This document shows, one piece after another, positions 16,093 through 25,506 of a stretch of DNA of 46,989 bases. Below the pieces are notes generated by a model, which worked only from the letters and a program-made list of their open reading frames with translations, was not told where the DNA came from and ran no database searches. The DNA is from Peptococcaceae bacterium 1109 (GTDB lineage Bacteria > Bacillota > Limnochordia > Darwinibacteriales > Darwinibacteriaceae). The stretch is taken from positions 606,322-653,310 of the forward strand of contig LDJB01000002.1 in the NCBI GenBank assembly GCA_001028815.1, read 5' to 3'. The stretch's first letter is position 1, and every line of letters starts with the position of its first letter. Position numbers and translations under genes: made by a program.

Positions 16093-18219
16093 TTAGGACA
16101 TAAGGTTCCAGAAGGTTGCCGTATTGGCGGCGGTGATCATGGTAAAGAGTAGAGCGTTTAAGAAGGAAGCCAGCCACACATGGCCCGTATCCTCAAAGAG
16201 TTTCCGGGCATAAACAGCAGCAACTCCCAAGAAGGGGGTCAGGGCGAAGAGCAGGATTCCATTGAGGGTCACAGCTGGGTATCCCGCAACGCCGGTGATA
16301 AACAGTTTGCCGTAGTGATAGAGCAGCCAGAGCCCGAGGCCGCCAGCGTTTAAGATTACTGCCACCAGAACACTGGCGCACTTCTTCAGCCCTCTGGTGC
16401 TGGCGTTGAGGGCCACCGCGTTGCTTAAATAGAACACGAAGAAGAAGGGGAGATAGCGTAGGGCAGTGCGGAAGTGCTCAAGCCTGAACGTGCGAACCGC
16501 AAGGGTCCAAAGGCGGAAGTCTACTCCGAAGATGGCTTGAATCAGCCAAAGCACGATGTAGCCTGTGACAACCGCGGCCAAAGCCGCGGCCAAGCTGGCC
16601 ACTATGACAGCTGGCTTAAACAGCAGCCCGTAGCTGGCAAAGGCCGTGCCAGCGTTTTTCCCAGCCAGATAGTAGGTGATCACATTGAACAGGGCTGCGA
16701 TCAAACCGCTGGCCACTGCCCAATAGGCGATTTGGTTCGTGGTGGGTTGGTTGAAGGTGCTTCCCAAAGCAAGGAACGACTCAGGCCGCCGCAGCCACGT
16801 AATGAGCAACACAGCCATGATGGTGATGGGGATGTAGCTCCGCCAAAGGCCGTTTCCCCCTTCCTGTTTCTTGCTGCCTGTATAGATCAGCCAAGCGATA
16901 CTGAGCACCGCAGCTATTACGGTAGCCCAGAGCAAGAGCTGCACGCCTGAGGCAGTTTTGGCAAACAGTTGAGGGAAGAAGATTGCTGGGAGCCAGGCGA
17001 CAAGGATAATGAGCACCCACATGGCCTTGGCCCTTGGCCCTGTTCCCAATGAGATTACTTCAGGCGCGGGGGCAACGGAGTTCCTAAAGAAGGGCAGGGT
17101 AATTAGGAGCCTGACTGAGGCAGGAACGAGCAAGAAAAACCCAATCAAGGCTACGAAATTGAACGCTTCTTTCAGCCACCAGATCTGGTTGTTGGGGCTC
17201 AAGGTAGCTTTGGCCTGCTTGGGCGAAGTTACCCCCTGAAAGGCAGCGGTGTAGAACTCAATGAGGTTAGCCGTGGTTTCTCTGGAAAAATGGTTCCAGG
17301 GGTGGATCTCAGAAGGAGTGTAGATGATACGCTTGGCCTCTTGGGAAGGCCTGATCTCATTCCCTTCCACGATGACTGGGCCCGAATCGACGGTATAGAA
17401 TTTGCCTGCCTCACCTGGGCCATCCGTTGGCGCCAAGCCGAGGAATGCCTTGCCTGAGGCGGTTGCGGGGAAGTCCTTGAAGGTGACAGTTCCGCTGATG
17501 GCCCGCTCCGCGGGTGTCTTTTCCTCATCAGCCTTGTTGAAAAAGAACTCATCAAAGTGGGCTGCGATCATGCCCACAGTCCTAGAGCCAAAGGCAGCCT
17601 GGAACTGCTCTTGCGAAGCAACTGCCTGAGAGAAGGAGAAATCCGAACCGACAGAGATCCCCGTGTAGATCATGCGGTAACCGCTCTGGAGCGCTGCCAT
17701 TTCGTCCATGTACATCGCGATAAACGATGAAAACCCGCCCATAGAGTGGCCGCTCACCGCCACATAGGCATTCCCCGCTTCGTCCTTCTTTGTGTAGGGC
17801 TGGTCGTAGATATACTTGGCTGCATCGAATTGAGAATAGATCCAGAAGGTGCCGAAATGGCCTCCAGGGGGGATAGGCTCTGCCCAGCGGGAGTCGCCGT
17901 GATCGTACATGTCCACAGCCAGGACGATGTACCCTCGCCGAGACATTTCCACCGCGGGTGCATCCTGCATTTCTTTGGAGTTGAGGTAGCCGTGGGTGGT
18001 AATGATCACAGGCCTCGGATCTTGAGGCCCAGCCCCCTCAGGCATGTAGAGCAGGCCCGTGAGGGTGCCCCGTTCTGTGGGGAACTCAATACGCTGGACC
18101 TTTACTGAGTAAAACGAGGTATGGAACAACCCTGCTAGAAAACTCCCTGCCACAATCAGGACGAGCGCCAAGACCAGCATGCCGTGCGGTCTTTTCAGCA
18201 GTTCTGTCAACCTCTTCAT
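16093..18219 (-). CDS. Membrane-anchored alpha/beta hydrolase with polytopic C-terminal domain
   Basis: This 708-residue protein has an N-terminal transmembrane helix (about 14-33). The alpha/beta-hydrolase domain follows, with the oxyanion segment THGYLNSKE, nucleophile elbow GHSMGG (Ser about 159) and a candidate His in IHPWNHFSRETT. From about residue 350 there are roughly ten hydrophobic segments to the C-terminus. GGAGGG precedes ATG 18219. This fusion of an extracytoplasmic hydrolase with a multi-helix membrane domain suggests a lipid or envelope substrate. The function is not established. Confidence 0.82.
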   Translation of the reverse strand: MKRLTELLKRPHGMLVLALVLIVAGSFLAGLFHTSFYSVKVQRIEFPTERGTLTGLLYMPEGAGPQDPRPVIITTHGYLNSKEMQDAPAVEMSRRGYIVLAVDMYDHGDSRWAEPIPPGGHFGTFWIYSQFDAAKYIYDQPYTKKDEAGNAYVAVSGHSMGGFSSFIAMYMDEMAALQSGYRMIYTGISVGSDFSFSQAVASQEQFQAAFGSRTVGMIAAHFDEFFFNKADEEKTPAERAISGTVTFKDFPATASGKAFLGLAPTDGPGEAGKFYTVDSGPVIVEGNEIRPSQEAKRIIYTPSEIHPWNHFSRETTANLIEFYTAAFQGVTSPKQAKATLSPNNQIWWLKEAFNFVALIGFFLLVPASVRLLITLPFFRNSVAPAPEVISLGTGPRAKAMWVLIILVAWLPAIFFPQLFAKTASGVQLLLWATVIAAVLSIAWLIYTGSKKQEGGNGLWRSYIPITIMAVLLITWLRRPESFLALGSTFNQPTTNQIAYWAVASGLIAALFNVITYYLAGKNAGTAFASYGLLFKPAVIVASLAAALAAVVTGYIVLWLIQAIFGVDFRLWTLAVRTFRLEHFRTALRYLPFFFVFYLSNAVALNASTRGLKKCASVLVAVILNAGGLGLWLLYHYGKLFITGVAGYPAVTLNGILLFALTPFLGVAAVYARKLFEDTGHVWLASFLNALLFTMITAANTATFWNLMS

Positions 18220-18343
18220 GCATTAGCCCTCCGTTTTGGAAAGATTTTATATTCAGTAATTCCAAGAACCTTTCAGGTTACCTCCTAAAAAAGGTGCTGC
18301 TTGCCCAGTGCCAACAGCCCTCTTTAGATCTAGCTGAAGCTTC

Positions 18344-19990
18344 CTAGAACCTCAGCCCTGTCAGGCGGAAGTTCACTCTTGTTTCCGCAGTGCTGCTCAC
18401 CTCGACTCCTAAGGAGAGATCGGCGGGGTATAATCCAAAGAAATGCAGTTCAGAGCCAATCCCCACGGTTAGGCTCGGCCGCACGTCGAGCTTGGTGACA
18501 GGAGATTCTAACGTCAACCGTCCGAGAACGTATGGGCGAGCTAAAACAACGGTAACGGGGAAGTGTTCTTCGCCCCATGGGAAAACCTGAACCTGGGGAG
18601 CTGCGGCCATTAAGAGGGTATCCTTAAGGGGTACATCCTCTTGCTGCCTCAGCCCAGTGACCCGCAACGACAGGCCAGCCACTACCGGGGAATGATCCCA
18701 CAGCTTCGGGTTGCTGGCAGAGACCTGCCAGGCCTTTTCCCCTTGGGATGCATAGGCCGCTTCGAGAGACAGCTGTTTGAGCTCAGGGCCTTGCACATAA
18801 AACCCAAAGGTGGGCTGCTCTTTCTGCGGGCTCTTGCGCACGAAGAGGTCTACAGAGCCCCAGTTGTGCTTGCCCCAGTCAACAAAGACTTCATGGCCGC
18901 CGTCTTCTGGATCCATGCCGTAGCGGTATCCGATCCCAAACCAGGAGAGGGGCCCGTGGGTAAACTTAAATCCCAGCTTGGGGAAGTTATATAGGCGATC
19001 GAACTGGAACTCTGGCTTGAAAGTGAATCTCTTGGGCAAGCGCTCCACACGCTGCTCAGCTCGGCCCACGATCTCCTTCAGTTCGTCCCTGGTGTAACCT
19101 TGCTGCCGGTAGGGGTGGAACGTAAAACCTGGTTCCTTGGCCAGAATGGCTGCTTTGATTTGGTCCATGTATTCCAGCCCTGCTTCATAGCCTTGCTCGA
19201 TGAAGTACGCCACCTTTTGAAACTCCCAGGAGGAATCTAGCCCTACCTTAGGAACAATAACCACATCGGCCATTGAAGTATTGATTTGGGTGTAGCCGCC
19301 CATCATGGCGGCGAGGGACATGCGGAGGTTATCGATGATATTGCGGTAATCCGCGTTACTATAGTCTTTTTCGAGGGACACCGCGATGATTACATCTGCT
19401 CCCATTGCCGCTGCCACGTTGGCGGGCACTTGGTTAGTTAGCCCCCCGTCCACATAGTAGCGGCCGTTGATTTCCACAGGCGGGAACACTCCCGGGATGG
19501 ACATACTTGCCTGGATACCGATGCTGACTTTCCCTTCACTGAAGGCAACATCTCTGGCTGTACCCAAATCAACCATTACTGACTTGAACGGGATGGGCAT
19601 CTCATCATAGGTCCGGCCGCCGAGGAGCTCGTCGAGGAACACTTGAATGCCTGTGCTGTCTACTACGCCCCCGGTGAGGGGGATGGGAATGTCGAGGAGC
19701 TTGGACGCATCCAAGTGCACTGCGACTTCCGCAATGTTTTCCACGGAATAGCCGCCTGCATAGAGGCCAGCAACGATGCTTCCCATGCTGGTTCCCACAA
19801 TCATGTCAATGGGGATTCCGTTTTCCTCCAGCGCTTGGATCAAACCAATGTGGCTGAAGCCCCGGGCAGCACCGCCGCCCAAGACCAGAGCGACAGTGGG
19901 CCTTTCCTGTCGAGCGGAGGCCACTGACAAGGGGATCAGCACAAGGCATACTACCAAGAGGCTGCTCCACAGTCTTCGCTTGTATGTCAA
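18344..19990 (-). CDS. Secreted patatin-like phospholipase with C-terminal beta-barrel-like domain
   Basis: This protein of about 548 residues has a signal peptide (SLLVVCLVLIPLSVASA) and a patatin domain: the Gly-rich oxyanion loop LGGGAARGF, nucleophile GTSMGS (Ser about 68) and the catalytic Asp in VDGGLTNQVP (about 181). After a linker of about 60 residues, the last 200 residues alternate polar and hydrophobic positions in short strands (FGFYVQGPELKQLSLEAAYA and others) and end in LTGLRF with terminal Phe. This matches the plan of type Vd secreted patatins (PlpD/FplA), though no POTRA domain is evident and the barrel is short. TTG 19990 has AGGAG at 9 nt. TTG 19999 directly abuts the ribosome-binding site and is less likely. 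Confidence 0.82.
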   Translation of the reverse strand: MTYKRRLWSSLLVVCLVLIPLSVASARQERPTVALVLGGGAARGFSHIGLIQALEENGIPIDMIVGTSMGSIVAGLYAGGYSVENIAEVAVHLDASKLLDIPIPLTGGVVDSTGIQVFLDELLGGRTYDEMPIPFKSVMVDLGTARDVAFSEGKVSIGIQASMSIPGVFPPVEINGRYYVDGGLTNQVPANVAAAMGADVIIAVSLEKDYSNADYRNIIDNLRMSLAAMMGGYTQINTSMADVVIVPKVGLDSSWEFQKVAYFIEQGYEAGLEYMDQIKAAILAKEPGFTFHPYRQQGYTRDELKEIVGRAEQRVERLPKRFTFKPEFQFDRLYNFPKLGFKFTHGPLSWFGIGYRYGMDPEDGGHEVFVDWGKHNWGSVDLFVRKSPQKEQPTFGFYVQGPELKQLSLEAAYASQGEKAWQVSASNPKLWDHSPVVAGLSLRVTGLRQQEDVPLKDTLLMAAAPQVQVFPWGEEHFPVTVVLARPYVLGRLTLESPVTKLDVRPSLTVGIGSELHFFGLYPADLSLGVEVSSTAETRVNFRLTGLRF

Positions 19991-20020
19991 ATCACTCAAC
20001 TCCTATATCAACTAGGATTG

Positions 20021-20741
20021 CTATTTTCTGGTGTTGCTACAAGAGTATGCATTTTTCCTTGACCTGTCAAGCTTTTCAGTGGTCACATAAGCTAGCAAGC
20101 CTACTATGCTGGCAAGGGCGGTGAACATCACCCATCTCCACGGATAGACTCTCTTGCGGCGTGCATCCGTGTAAACCCACAGCACGCTCAAGGGCCAGTG
20201 CGTCAAGAATAGGTATACCAAAGCCGCGTAGCTAGCCCAAATCAATCGGGTGGGAAGGGGAAGCCATAGGGCCACACTCACTGTGGTGCCATCGTGCTGT
20301 GAATAGCTCTTCAGAAGAAACGTAGGGCTGCGCCCGATAAAGGGATAGCGGTCAACAAGGGGTTCCAGCCAGTTCCCCAAGGCTGATGTAAGCTGGGTGA
20401 GGAAATCTGGATCAGGACTACGGTTGTAGGCCTCAATAAAGTCTTCGGCCGAACCGGTTAGCCTGTGGGGAGAACTGTGCTCTATCTCACCGCTGGCCCC
20501 AATCTAACTGGTTTCTTCTAAGGTATGGCAAGAGTATCAGCCCGCAGAGGTTCAGAACAACGCCAACAGTAAACAGGCGGCTCGCCCAAGGCGCATCAAG
20601 GATACAGAGAAGGAGCAGTCCAGAGAAGATATAGGCTGCCCAGAATAGCCAATCCTTCCACCGCACAGCGGGGGAAGGCCTGCGGGAAGAAGCGGCTTGT
20701 TGATCCGCTGCGATTTGCCCAATCACATTCTCCATCTTCAT
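20021..20741 (-). pseudogene. Membrane protein gene split by a frameshift
   Basis: ATG 20741 opens 84 codons (two hydrophobic helices, ending QLDWGQR) to TGA 20487. In the neighbouring frame the coding sense continues without a gap as GASGEIEHSSPHRLTGSAED and runs to 20021. That part has two more helices and a VYTDARRKRVYPWRWV motif typical of small membrane proteins. The break is at a GGGG run near 20500. The ATG overlaps the end of the truncated ABC ATPase and has no ribosome-binding site of its own. Together with that truncation, this looks like a decayed ABC-transporter-linked membrane protein of about 240 residues. Confidence 0.6.
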
Positions 20742-21268
20742 ATGAGGCGGCGAAAAGACACTCTCTCATGGGGGTCTAGCCCAGCAGTGGGCTCATCAAC
20801 GATGACTACCCGGGGGTCGTTAAGTAAGAGCTGGGCTATACCTAGGCGCTGTTTCATCCCTCCAGAAAAGGTGCCCACTTTTTCGTTATGCACATCCCAG
20901 AGATTGACCTGCTCTAACACGCGCTGGATGCGCCAGGCGCGTTCAGGAGCTGAATGGATCCCCGACAGGATGGCAAGATAATCTAGGCACTCCGCCGCAG
21001 TCAAGTTCGGGTAAAAGCCGAACTCTTGGGGCAAATACCCCAAGATGGCCCGCACCGCATGCTTGTCCTTGAGAAGGTCAATGCCATAGACCTTCACTTG
21101 CCCGTGAGTGGGCAGCAGCAGCGTTGCTAGGATGCGTATGAGAGTGGTCTTGCCTGCGCCGTTCGGCCCTAACAAACCGTGGATGCCTGGAGAGACTGCC
21201 AGGTAGATGTTGTCCAGTGCAGCCTTCCCCTGTGGGTAGATCTTGCTTAAGCCTTTAATCTCGATCAT
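20738..21268 (-). pseudogene. ABC transporter ATP-binding protein, C-terminally truncated
   Basis: This 176-residue product begins at ATG 21268 after AGGGGG. It has Walker A (GPNGAGKTT), a Q-loop (GYLPQEFG), the ABC signature (FSGGMKQRLGIAQ), Walker B (VVIVDEPTAGLDP) and the D-loop. It stops at SFRRLI, before the H-loop His and the C-terminal region of a normal ATPase of about 230-300 residues. It resembles ATPases of ABC-2 exporters, but no intact permease follows. Without the H-loop it should not hydrolyse ATP normally, so I treat it as a broken gene. A deletion at about 20741 is likely. Confidence 0.75.
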
Positions 21269-21346
21269 ATCTGTGCCCCCTTTGACTGTTAGACGGCAAA
21301 GGGCGGGCTTTCGTTGAAGGGGATACGCTGGGCAAACCACCCAGCG

Positions 21347-23431
21347 TTAATACTCTCCGCACACAGGACACTTGTACCACCAGTTGCCTTGAGCATTGGG
21401 AATCGGCTCATGCAAGCACAGTTCTCCTGTTTTAAGGATTGCATGGCTTGGGCGGTAAACGCAGTGCTGGATCACCATCACCCTTCCGCATGTCTGGCAG
21501 TTGCAGTAGAGGGGGATGCCGTAGCACTTGTTTGTATCGGTATGTAAGAGTTCTTCGATCCACTTTGTTTCGGTTCGGTTCGGAGGAACGTAGGTACCGG
21601 GGCGCAAGGTGATTTCCGTGCCAGGGCCGAGTGCTCTTGCACAGTGGATGCAGATATCCCTTTGCTCTCCATGGTAGTGGAGAATGAGGCCAAAGATCTT
21701 TCTCAACTGCCGATTGGCGGTGTAACCCGGCCGCAGGCTGATGGCGCCAAGGCGGTGGGCAAGATATGACCGATCTGCCTCCGGTGTATTAAGTCTTGCT
21801 GCTAGGGGCTTTTCTCCCCAGAAGTCGAGTTCCTCATCGGTATGGAGGATGAAAGCTGCGGTCAAGTTGAAGGGTTTACCGTATTTATCCCGCGCGCAGC
21901 CTTCCACATCTTCCAATACTTGAGGGATCCCTTGTGCGTTGTAGTCTCGGTACTTCGCATCAAAGACCACCTGCAGCTCCTTCTTGCGGCTGCCTCGGGT
22001 AATGTCTATTTCCAAGAAGATGTCTGGCTTCACGTGCCCCGATCCGCTCGGCTTCGGCAGCTCCTTTTCGTAATAAACGCCGATGGCTAGAGTAGGCCCG
22101 CCCGGAATAGTTCCCCGGAGGCCAAACCGGGTATTAGTGGGAATTACCAGTTCCCCTCGTTTGATTTTGATTTGGTCAAACAGGCTGCGGCCATCCTCTG
22201 GCCGCAGATGGAGCTGGGTAATTAAGCTGCTGTAAAGGCGGACCAAACACCAGATTTCATACAGTTCCCACGTTGCCTTCACATTGCCCTGCCACAGTTC
22301 GGTAAACAGTGATAGGACATGCTGAATGCCATCAAGAGAGGCCTTGCGGCTGTTGAAGAACTCCCGTACAACAGCGGCATACCCTGGGGTGCCCAGCAGC
22401 CGCTGCGTGATTTCAGGCAGCACTCTAGGGGTAGAGACGTCTTTAAGAAATGATGTCCGCCGAGCTTTCTTTGCCCATTCAATAGTCTGTTGCAGCTCCT
22501 GGAGGGTTGCGGCAATGGTCTTGTTGAGCTCCGCAGTGACTTGGTTGGCCTTGCTTAACCTCGCCCTTGCTTGCCGGGTAAACCCTTCGAAGTTGGCAAT
22601 GCTAGCCAGCTCATCCAGGACCGATTCATCAACCAACTCCCCTTGTGAGGATTGGAGCAGAGCGGCCGTCCCTTCTGCCACCAAAATGAGATAGTGGTCA
22701 AGAAGGTGGCAGAGGAACTGGTTTTCACTGCAATCGCTACCGGAAAGGCGCCTTAGGCCAAGCTGGGGCGTGTGGGGCCCTCGGACATAGGCTTTGACGA
22801 GCATCTGTGGAGAACGGACTTGGTAATAGTCCCGGTTAATGCCTGTCCCCACCTTGATTTCCCTTAACGGCCGTTTGGTGATCACAGCCCAGTTTTGCTG
22901 CAAAGCCCTGCCCAGGCGCAGCAGCGACTCTGCCGATCGGAAGTAGCCCCTCATCCCCTGGGGGATGCCCCCTATCTGGCCCTCGCCAAGCTGGTCCGGC
23001 ACTGGGCCTGCAAGATTGCCATAGAGGTAAGTTGAGGTAGATAGGGCAAGCAGGCCAATGTCTCTGAGCATCTTCTCCAGTTCTTCATCCCCGATATTCG
23101 CAGTCAGCACCTCAAGTTTGGCCGCTGTCCCCTGGCCGTGGAGCTCTCTGCCGTGCTCATCTGTGAGCTTGACCAAAACTGTCCCTGCAGGGGTCTTGAC
23201 CGCATCCCGAATGCGCCGTTTCTTGGGTCTATCTTTGGGAATGAACCAGTTCTGCTTATCTGTGGACGTGAGCTCAAGGAGTTGGCCATCCCGTTTTTTG
23301 AGCGCAACTTTGCCCTCCCAGGGAGTGCTGAGCTGCACCCACCATTCTCCTTGAAACTGGCGGATGTGGGGAAGGCCATCTATTTCTGGAAGGGGCCCAT
23401 TTTCATCCCTAAAAGTAATCTTTGGATACAT
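21347..23431 (-). CDS. DUF2357 / McrC-like PD-(D/E)XK protein with zinc-ribbon tail
   Basis: This 694-residue protein has beta-rich N-terminal parts (about 1-130), a helical DUF2357-type middle with a coiled-coil stretch (about 290-330), and then a restriction-endonuclease-like core. The core shows KPDIFLEI followed by QVVFDAKYRDY, which supplies the Asp and the D-x-K of a PD-(D/E)XK active site. The last 90 residues carry Cys pairs (CIHC, CNCQTC, CPVC) like a zinc ribbon. McrC-like proteins pair with an McrB-like AAA+ motor in type IV (modification-dependent) restriction. Here the motor gene lies 6 bp upstream. Likely a cytoplasmic defence nuclease; the target modification is unknown. Confidence 0.75.
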   Translation of the reverse strand: MYPKITFRDENGPLPEIDGLPHIRQFQGEWWVQLSTPWEGKVALKKRDGQLLELTSTDKQNWFIPKDRPKKRRIRDAVKTPAGTVLVKLTDEHGRELHGQGTAAKLEVLTANIGDEELEKMLRDIGLLALSTSTYLYGNLAGPVPDQLGEGQIGGIPQGMRGYFRSAESLLRLGRALQQNWAVITKRPLREIKVGTGINRDYYQVRSPQMLVKAYVRGPHTPQLGLRRLSGSDCSENQFLCHLLDHYLILVAEGTAALLQSSQGELVDESVLDELASIANFEGFTRQARARLSKANQVTAELNKTIAATLQELQQTIEWAKKARRTSFLKDVSTPRVLPEITQRLLGTPGYAAVVREFFNSRKASLDGIQHVLSLFTELWQGNVKATWELYEIWCLVRLYSSLITQLHLRPEDGRSLFDQIKIKRGELVIPTNTRFGLRGTIPGGPTLAIGVYYEKELPKPSGSGHVKPDIFLEIDITRGSRKKELQVVFDAKYRDYNAQGIPQVLEDVEGCARDKYGKPFNLTAAFILHTDEELDFWGEKPLAARLNTPEADRSYLAHRLGAISLRPGYTANRQLRKIFGLILHYHGEQRDICIHCARALGPGTEITLRPGTYVPPNRTETKWIEELLHTDTNKCYGIPLYCNCQTCGRVMVIQHCVYRPSHAILKTGELCLHEPIPNAQGNWWYKCPVCGEY

Positions 23432-23437
23432 CCTGGG

Positions 23438-25372
23438 CTACCTCCAATAGCTTACCAGTGGCCGAAGTTCATCGCTAACTTGGGCGCTCAGCCAGGCAGC
23501 TACAGACTGGGCGGAAGGGGAGAGGTAGGGGCGTACTTCCCGGTTGTTGAGCCAGCTTAACAAGGCCTCTCCCTTTCCACCCTCATCATCCTTTAAGAAC
23601 CTGATGCGTGGTAGGATTTTCGTGAAAATGAAGTACCGGAAGGCTTCTTTTCCATCCATGCCCAGAAGGTGGGCTGTGTTGGTGAACACCCGGAAATCCC
23701 GCTTCGCTCTGTGTCCGAGAGGGAGAACCACGTCCTGAAGCTGGTCTTTCCAACCCAGCAGTATTGTCCAGTAGTCTTCCCCCTCTGGAGCCAGAGGGGT
23801 GTCGCTGAGTGCAGGTTGGATATCCGCTAAGCTGAGGGGAAGGCGCAGATCATCAAGATTTCTCGGGATGGTATTTAGGTAGTCCTCGAGCTGTGCGGGG
23901 GGGAACTGAATCACATAGGACCGATCGATTACCTTCGGGCTTAAGTCATAGGTGGTTTCATCTGCGTTCAATGTCCCCAGAAGAACCAGGTTTTCCGGGA
24001 TACCCAAAGTCCCAGGGTAAGTCTTCAATAATCCTGCCAGTTCCTCAAGGCGAAGCCTTTTCTCCACCGACAAGTTTCTTCCCTCTTTCTGCAGTTCAGC
24101 CTGCTCTGTACAGAGCAAAGTGAGTTCGTTCCGCAATCGGGTCTGGAGATCTTGAGCGTACAATTTGAGCCCATCTGTCCGCTGTCCTTCGCCGTCCCCT
24201 TTGCTGTATTCCAACACCGATAATAGGTCTGCCCCATAGTCTTCAATCCGCGCGAGGTTAAGCTCATCCAAGGCTAAGAAGAAGAGCCGATCAGAGTAGT
24301 TCTTCGCTTCTATAAGGCCGTTCACAAATGGTGAAGGGGAATAGATGTTCCGCAGGGGATCGTAAAAGCCCAAGAGGTCAGAGGAGTCCAGCCAGCCTGG
24401 GCGGACTGGCACCACCTCATCCCCTCCATCTAGGAGCTGTGCAGCGGTGCGAATGGTGCTTGTCTTACCTGTTCCAACTGGCCCGCTCAGGAGGACGAGG
24501 CACCCGCTGAGGCACGCAGTAAGCGTGGACACGAGAAAGCTGAGGCAGATATCCTCAGGGAGTCTCAATCCTGCACTTTCAATGGCTTTAACCCACTGTT
24601 CCCTGATTTCCACCAGGTTCATGCTGGCCCGGGCTGTGCGCCCTGCCTTGACTTCCTTGGGGAACAGATATTCTATGTGTTTGATGTGGTTCTCATAGAG
24701 GCTTTCAAGCTTGGCCTTCTCCGCAGCAAGCTCATTGGCTTTCGCCTCAAGCACCTTGCCCTTGCCTTCCAATTCTCGCCAAGTATCAGCCAGTGAACGC
24801 CGCTCTTGTTCTAGCTGGATATCTTTTGCCACAGCCTGACCTAGTTGTTGCTCAGCTAGTTCCTTGAGTTTCACTGCTTGTTCCAGTTTCGCTTCAGCTT
24901 CTGCCAGCTTGCTTTGGGTACGTGAGCTCACTTCTTCATCAATGCTAGCCTCTGCCTTGCTGAGCTCGTGGTGCAGTCGTTTTATCAGTTCTGCTTGCAG
25001 GTAGTCCAGTAAGTTTTTTCTTCGCTCTTCAAAAGCATCCTCAGTTATTTGCCTCACGTTCTTCGCTATGGCATATGCTGTTCCGTTTCTATCCCGCTTC
25101 GCAGTTCCAGGGTTAACCCAGTGAAACCGTACCAGGTCGTCTTTCTTCACTGCGCCTGCTTCAGCCAGTGCTTTGTGGGAAGCAAGAAAAAGGGTAGCAG
25201 GCTCACCTAAGCTAGTGGGCAGTCCCGGGATTTCACAACGGATTATGCACCTCTTAGATGAGACGCTTTCTACTCTTCCCACTAAAGCATGTTCCTGCGA
25301 TTCCGTTAGGAGAGGAATAATCCACCAATATTGTACATAGTCCTCGCTCAGTTCGTATTCTGGTGACAGCAA
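23438..25372 (-). CDS. McrB-like AAA+ ATPase/GTPase with N-terminal coiled coil
   Basis: This 644-residue protein has a small beta-rich N-terminal domain (about 25-110, possibly OB-like), a long charged coiled coil (about 115-235) and an AAA+ motor. The motor shows Walker A GPVGTGKTS (about 297-305), Walker B FFLALDELNLARIE and sensor-1 segment GTLNADETTYDLSPKVIDRS. The NADETT...SPKV(I/L)DR pattern marks McrB-related AAA proteins rather than canonical E. coli McrB (MNTADRS). TTG 25372 has AGGAG at 9 nt. It is first in a two-gene operon with the DUF2357 protein. The long coiled coil recalls described coiled-coil McrBC variants; placement there is inference. Confidence 0.8.
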   Translation of the reverse strand: MLSPEYELSEDYVQYWWIIPLLTESQEHALVGRVESVSSKRCIIRCEIPGLPTSLGEPATLFLASHKALAEAGAVKKDDLVRFHWVNPGTAKRDRNGTAYAIAKNVRQITEDAFEERRKNLLDYLQAELIKRLHHELSKAEASIDEEVSSRTQSKLAEAEAKLEQAVKLKELAEQQLGQAVAKDIQLEQERRSLADTWRELEGKGKVLEAKANELAAEKAKLESLYENHIKHIEYLFPKEVKAGRTARASMNLVEIREQWVKAIESAGLRLPEDICLSFLVSTLTACLSGCLVLLSGPVGTGKTSTIRTAAQLLDGGDEVVPVRPGWLDSSDLLGFYDPLRNIYSPSPFVNGLIEAKNYSDRLFFLALDELNLARIEDYGADLLSVLEYSKGDGEGQRTDGLKLYAQDLQTRLRNELTLLCTEQAELQKEGRNLSVEKRLRLEELAGLLKTYPGTLGIPENLVLLGTLNADETTYDLSPKVIDRSYVIQFPPAQLEDYLNTIPRNLDDLRLPLSLADIQPALSDTPLAPEGEDYWTILLGWKDQLQDVVLPLGHRAKRDFRVFTNTAHLLGMDGKEAFRYFIFTKILPRIRFLKDDEGGKGEALLSWLNNREVRPYLSPSAQSVAAWLSAQVSDELRPLVSYWR

Positions 25373-25451
25373 TGTCCACTTCTCCTTTCAGCCCGAGGAA
25401 GTATCCTTCATATGTTCTTCGCTGTGGGGATGCTTTTCCCTAGCTAGAAGG

Positions 25452-25479
25452 TTGCTTCACAGGACAAGGCGAATACAAT
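25452..25479 (+). promoter_or_regulatory. Promoter of the DUF3800-like gene
   Basis: -35 TTGCTT (25452-25457) and -10 TACAAT (25474-25479) are spaced 16 bp apart and lie 28 bp upstream of ATG 25507. The region between the divergent genes is only 134 bp, so both promoters share it and could be co-regulated. Confidence 0.55.
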
Positions 25480-25506
25480 AATTAACATTTTCAAGGAGAT
25501 GGGAAT

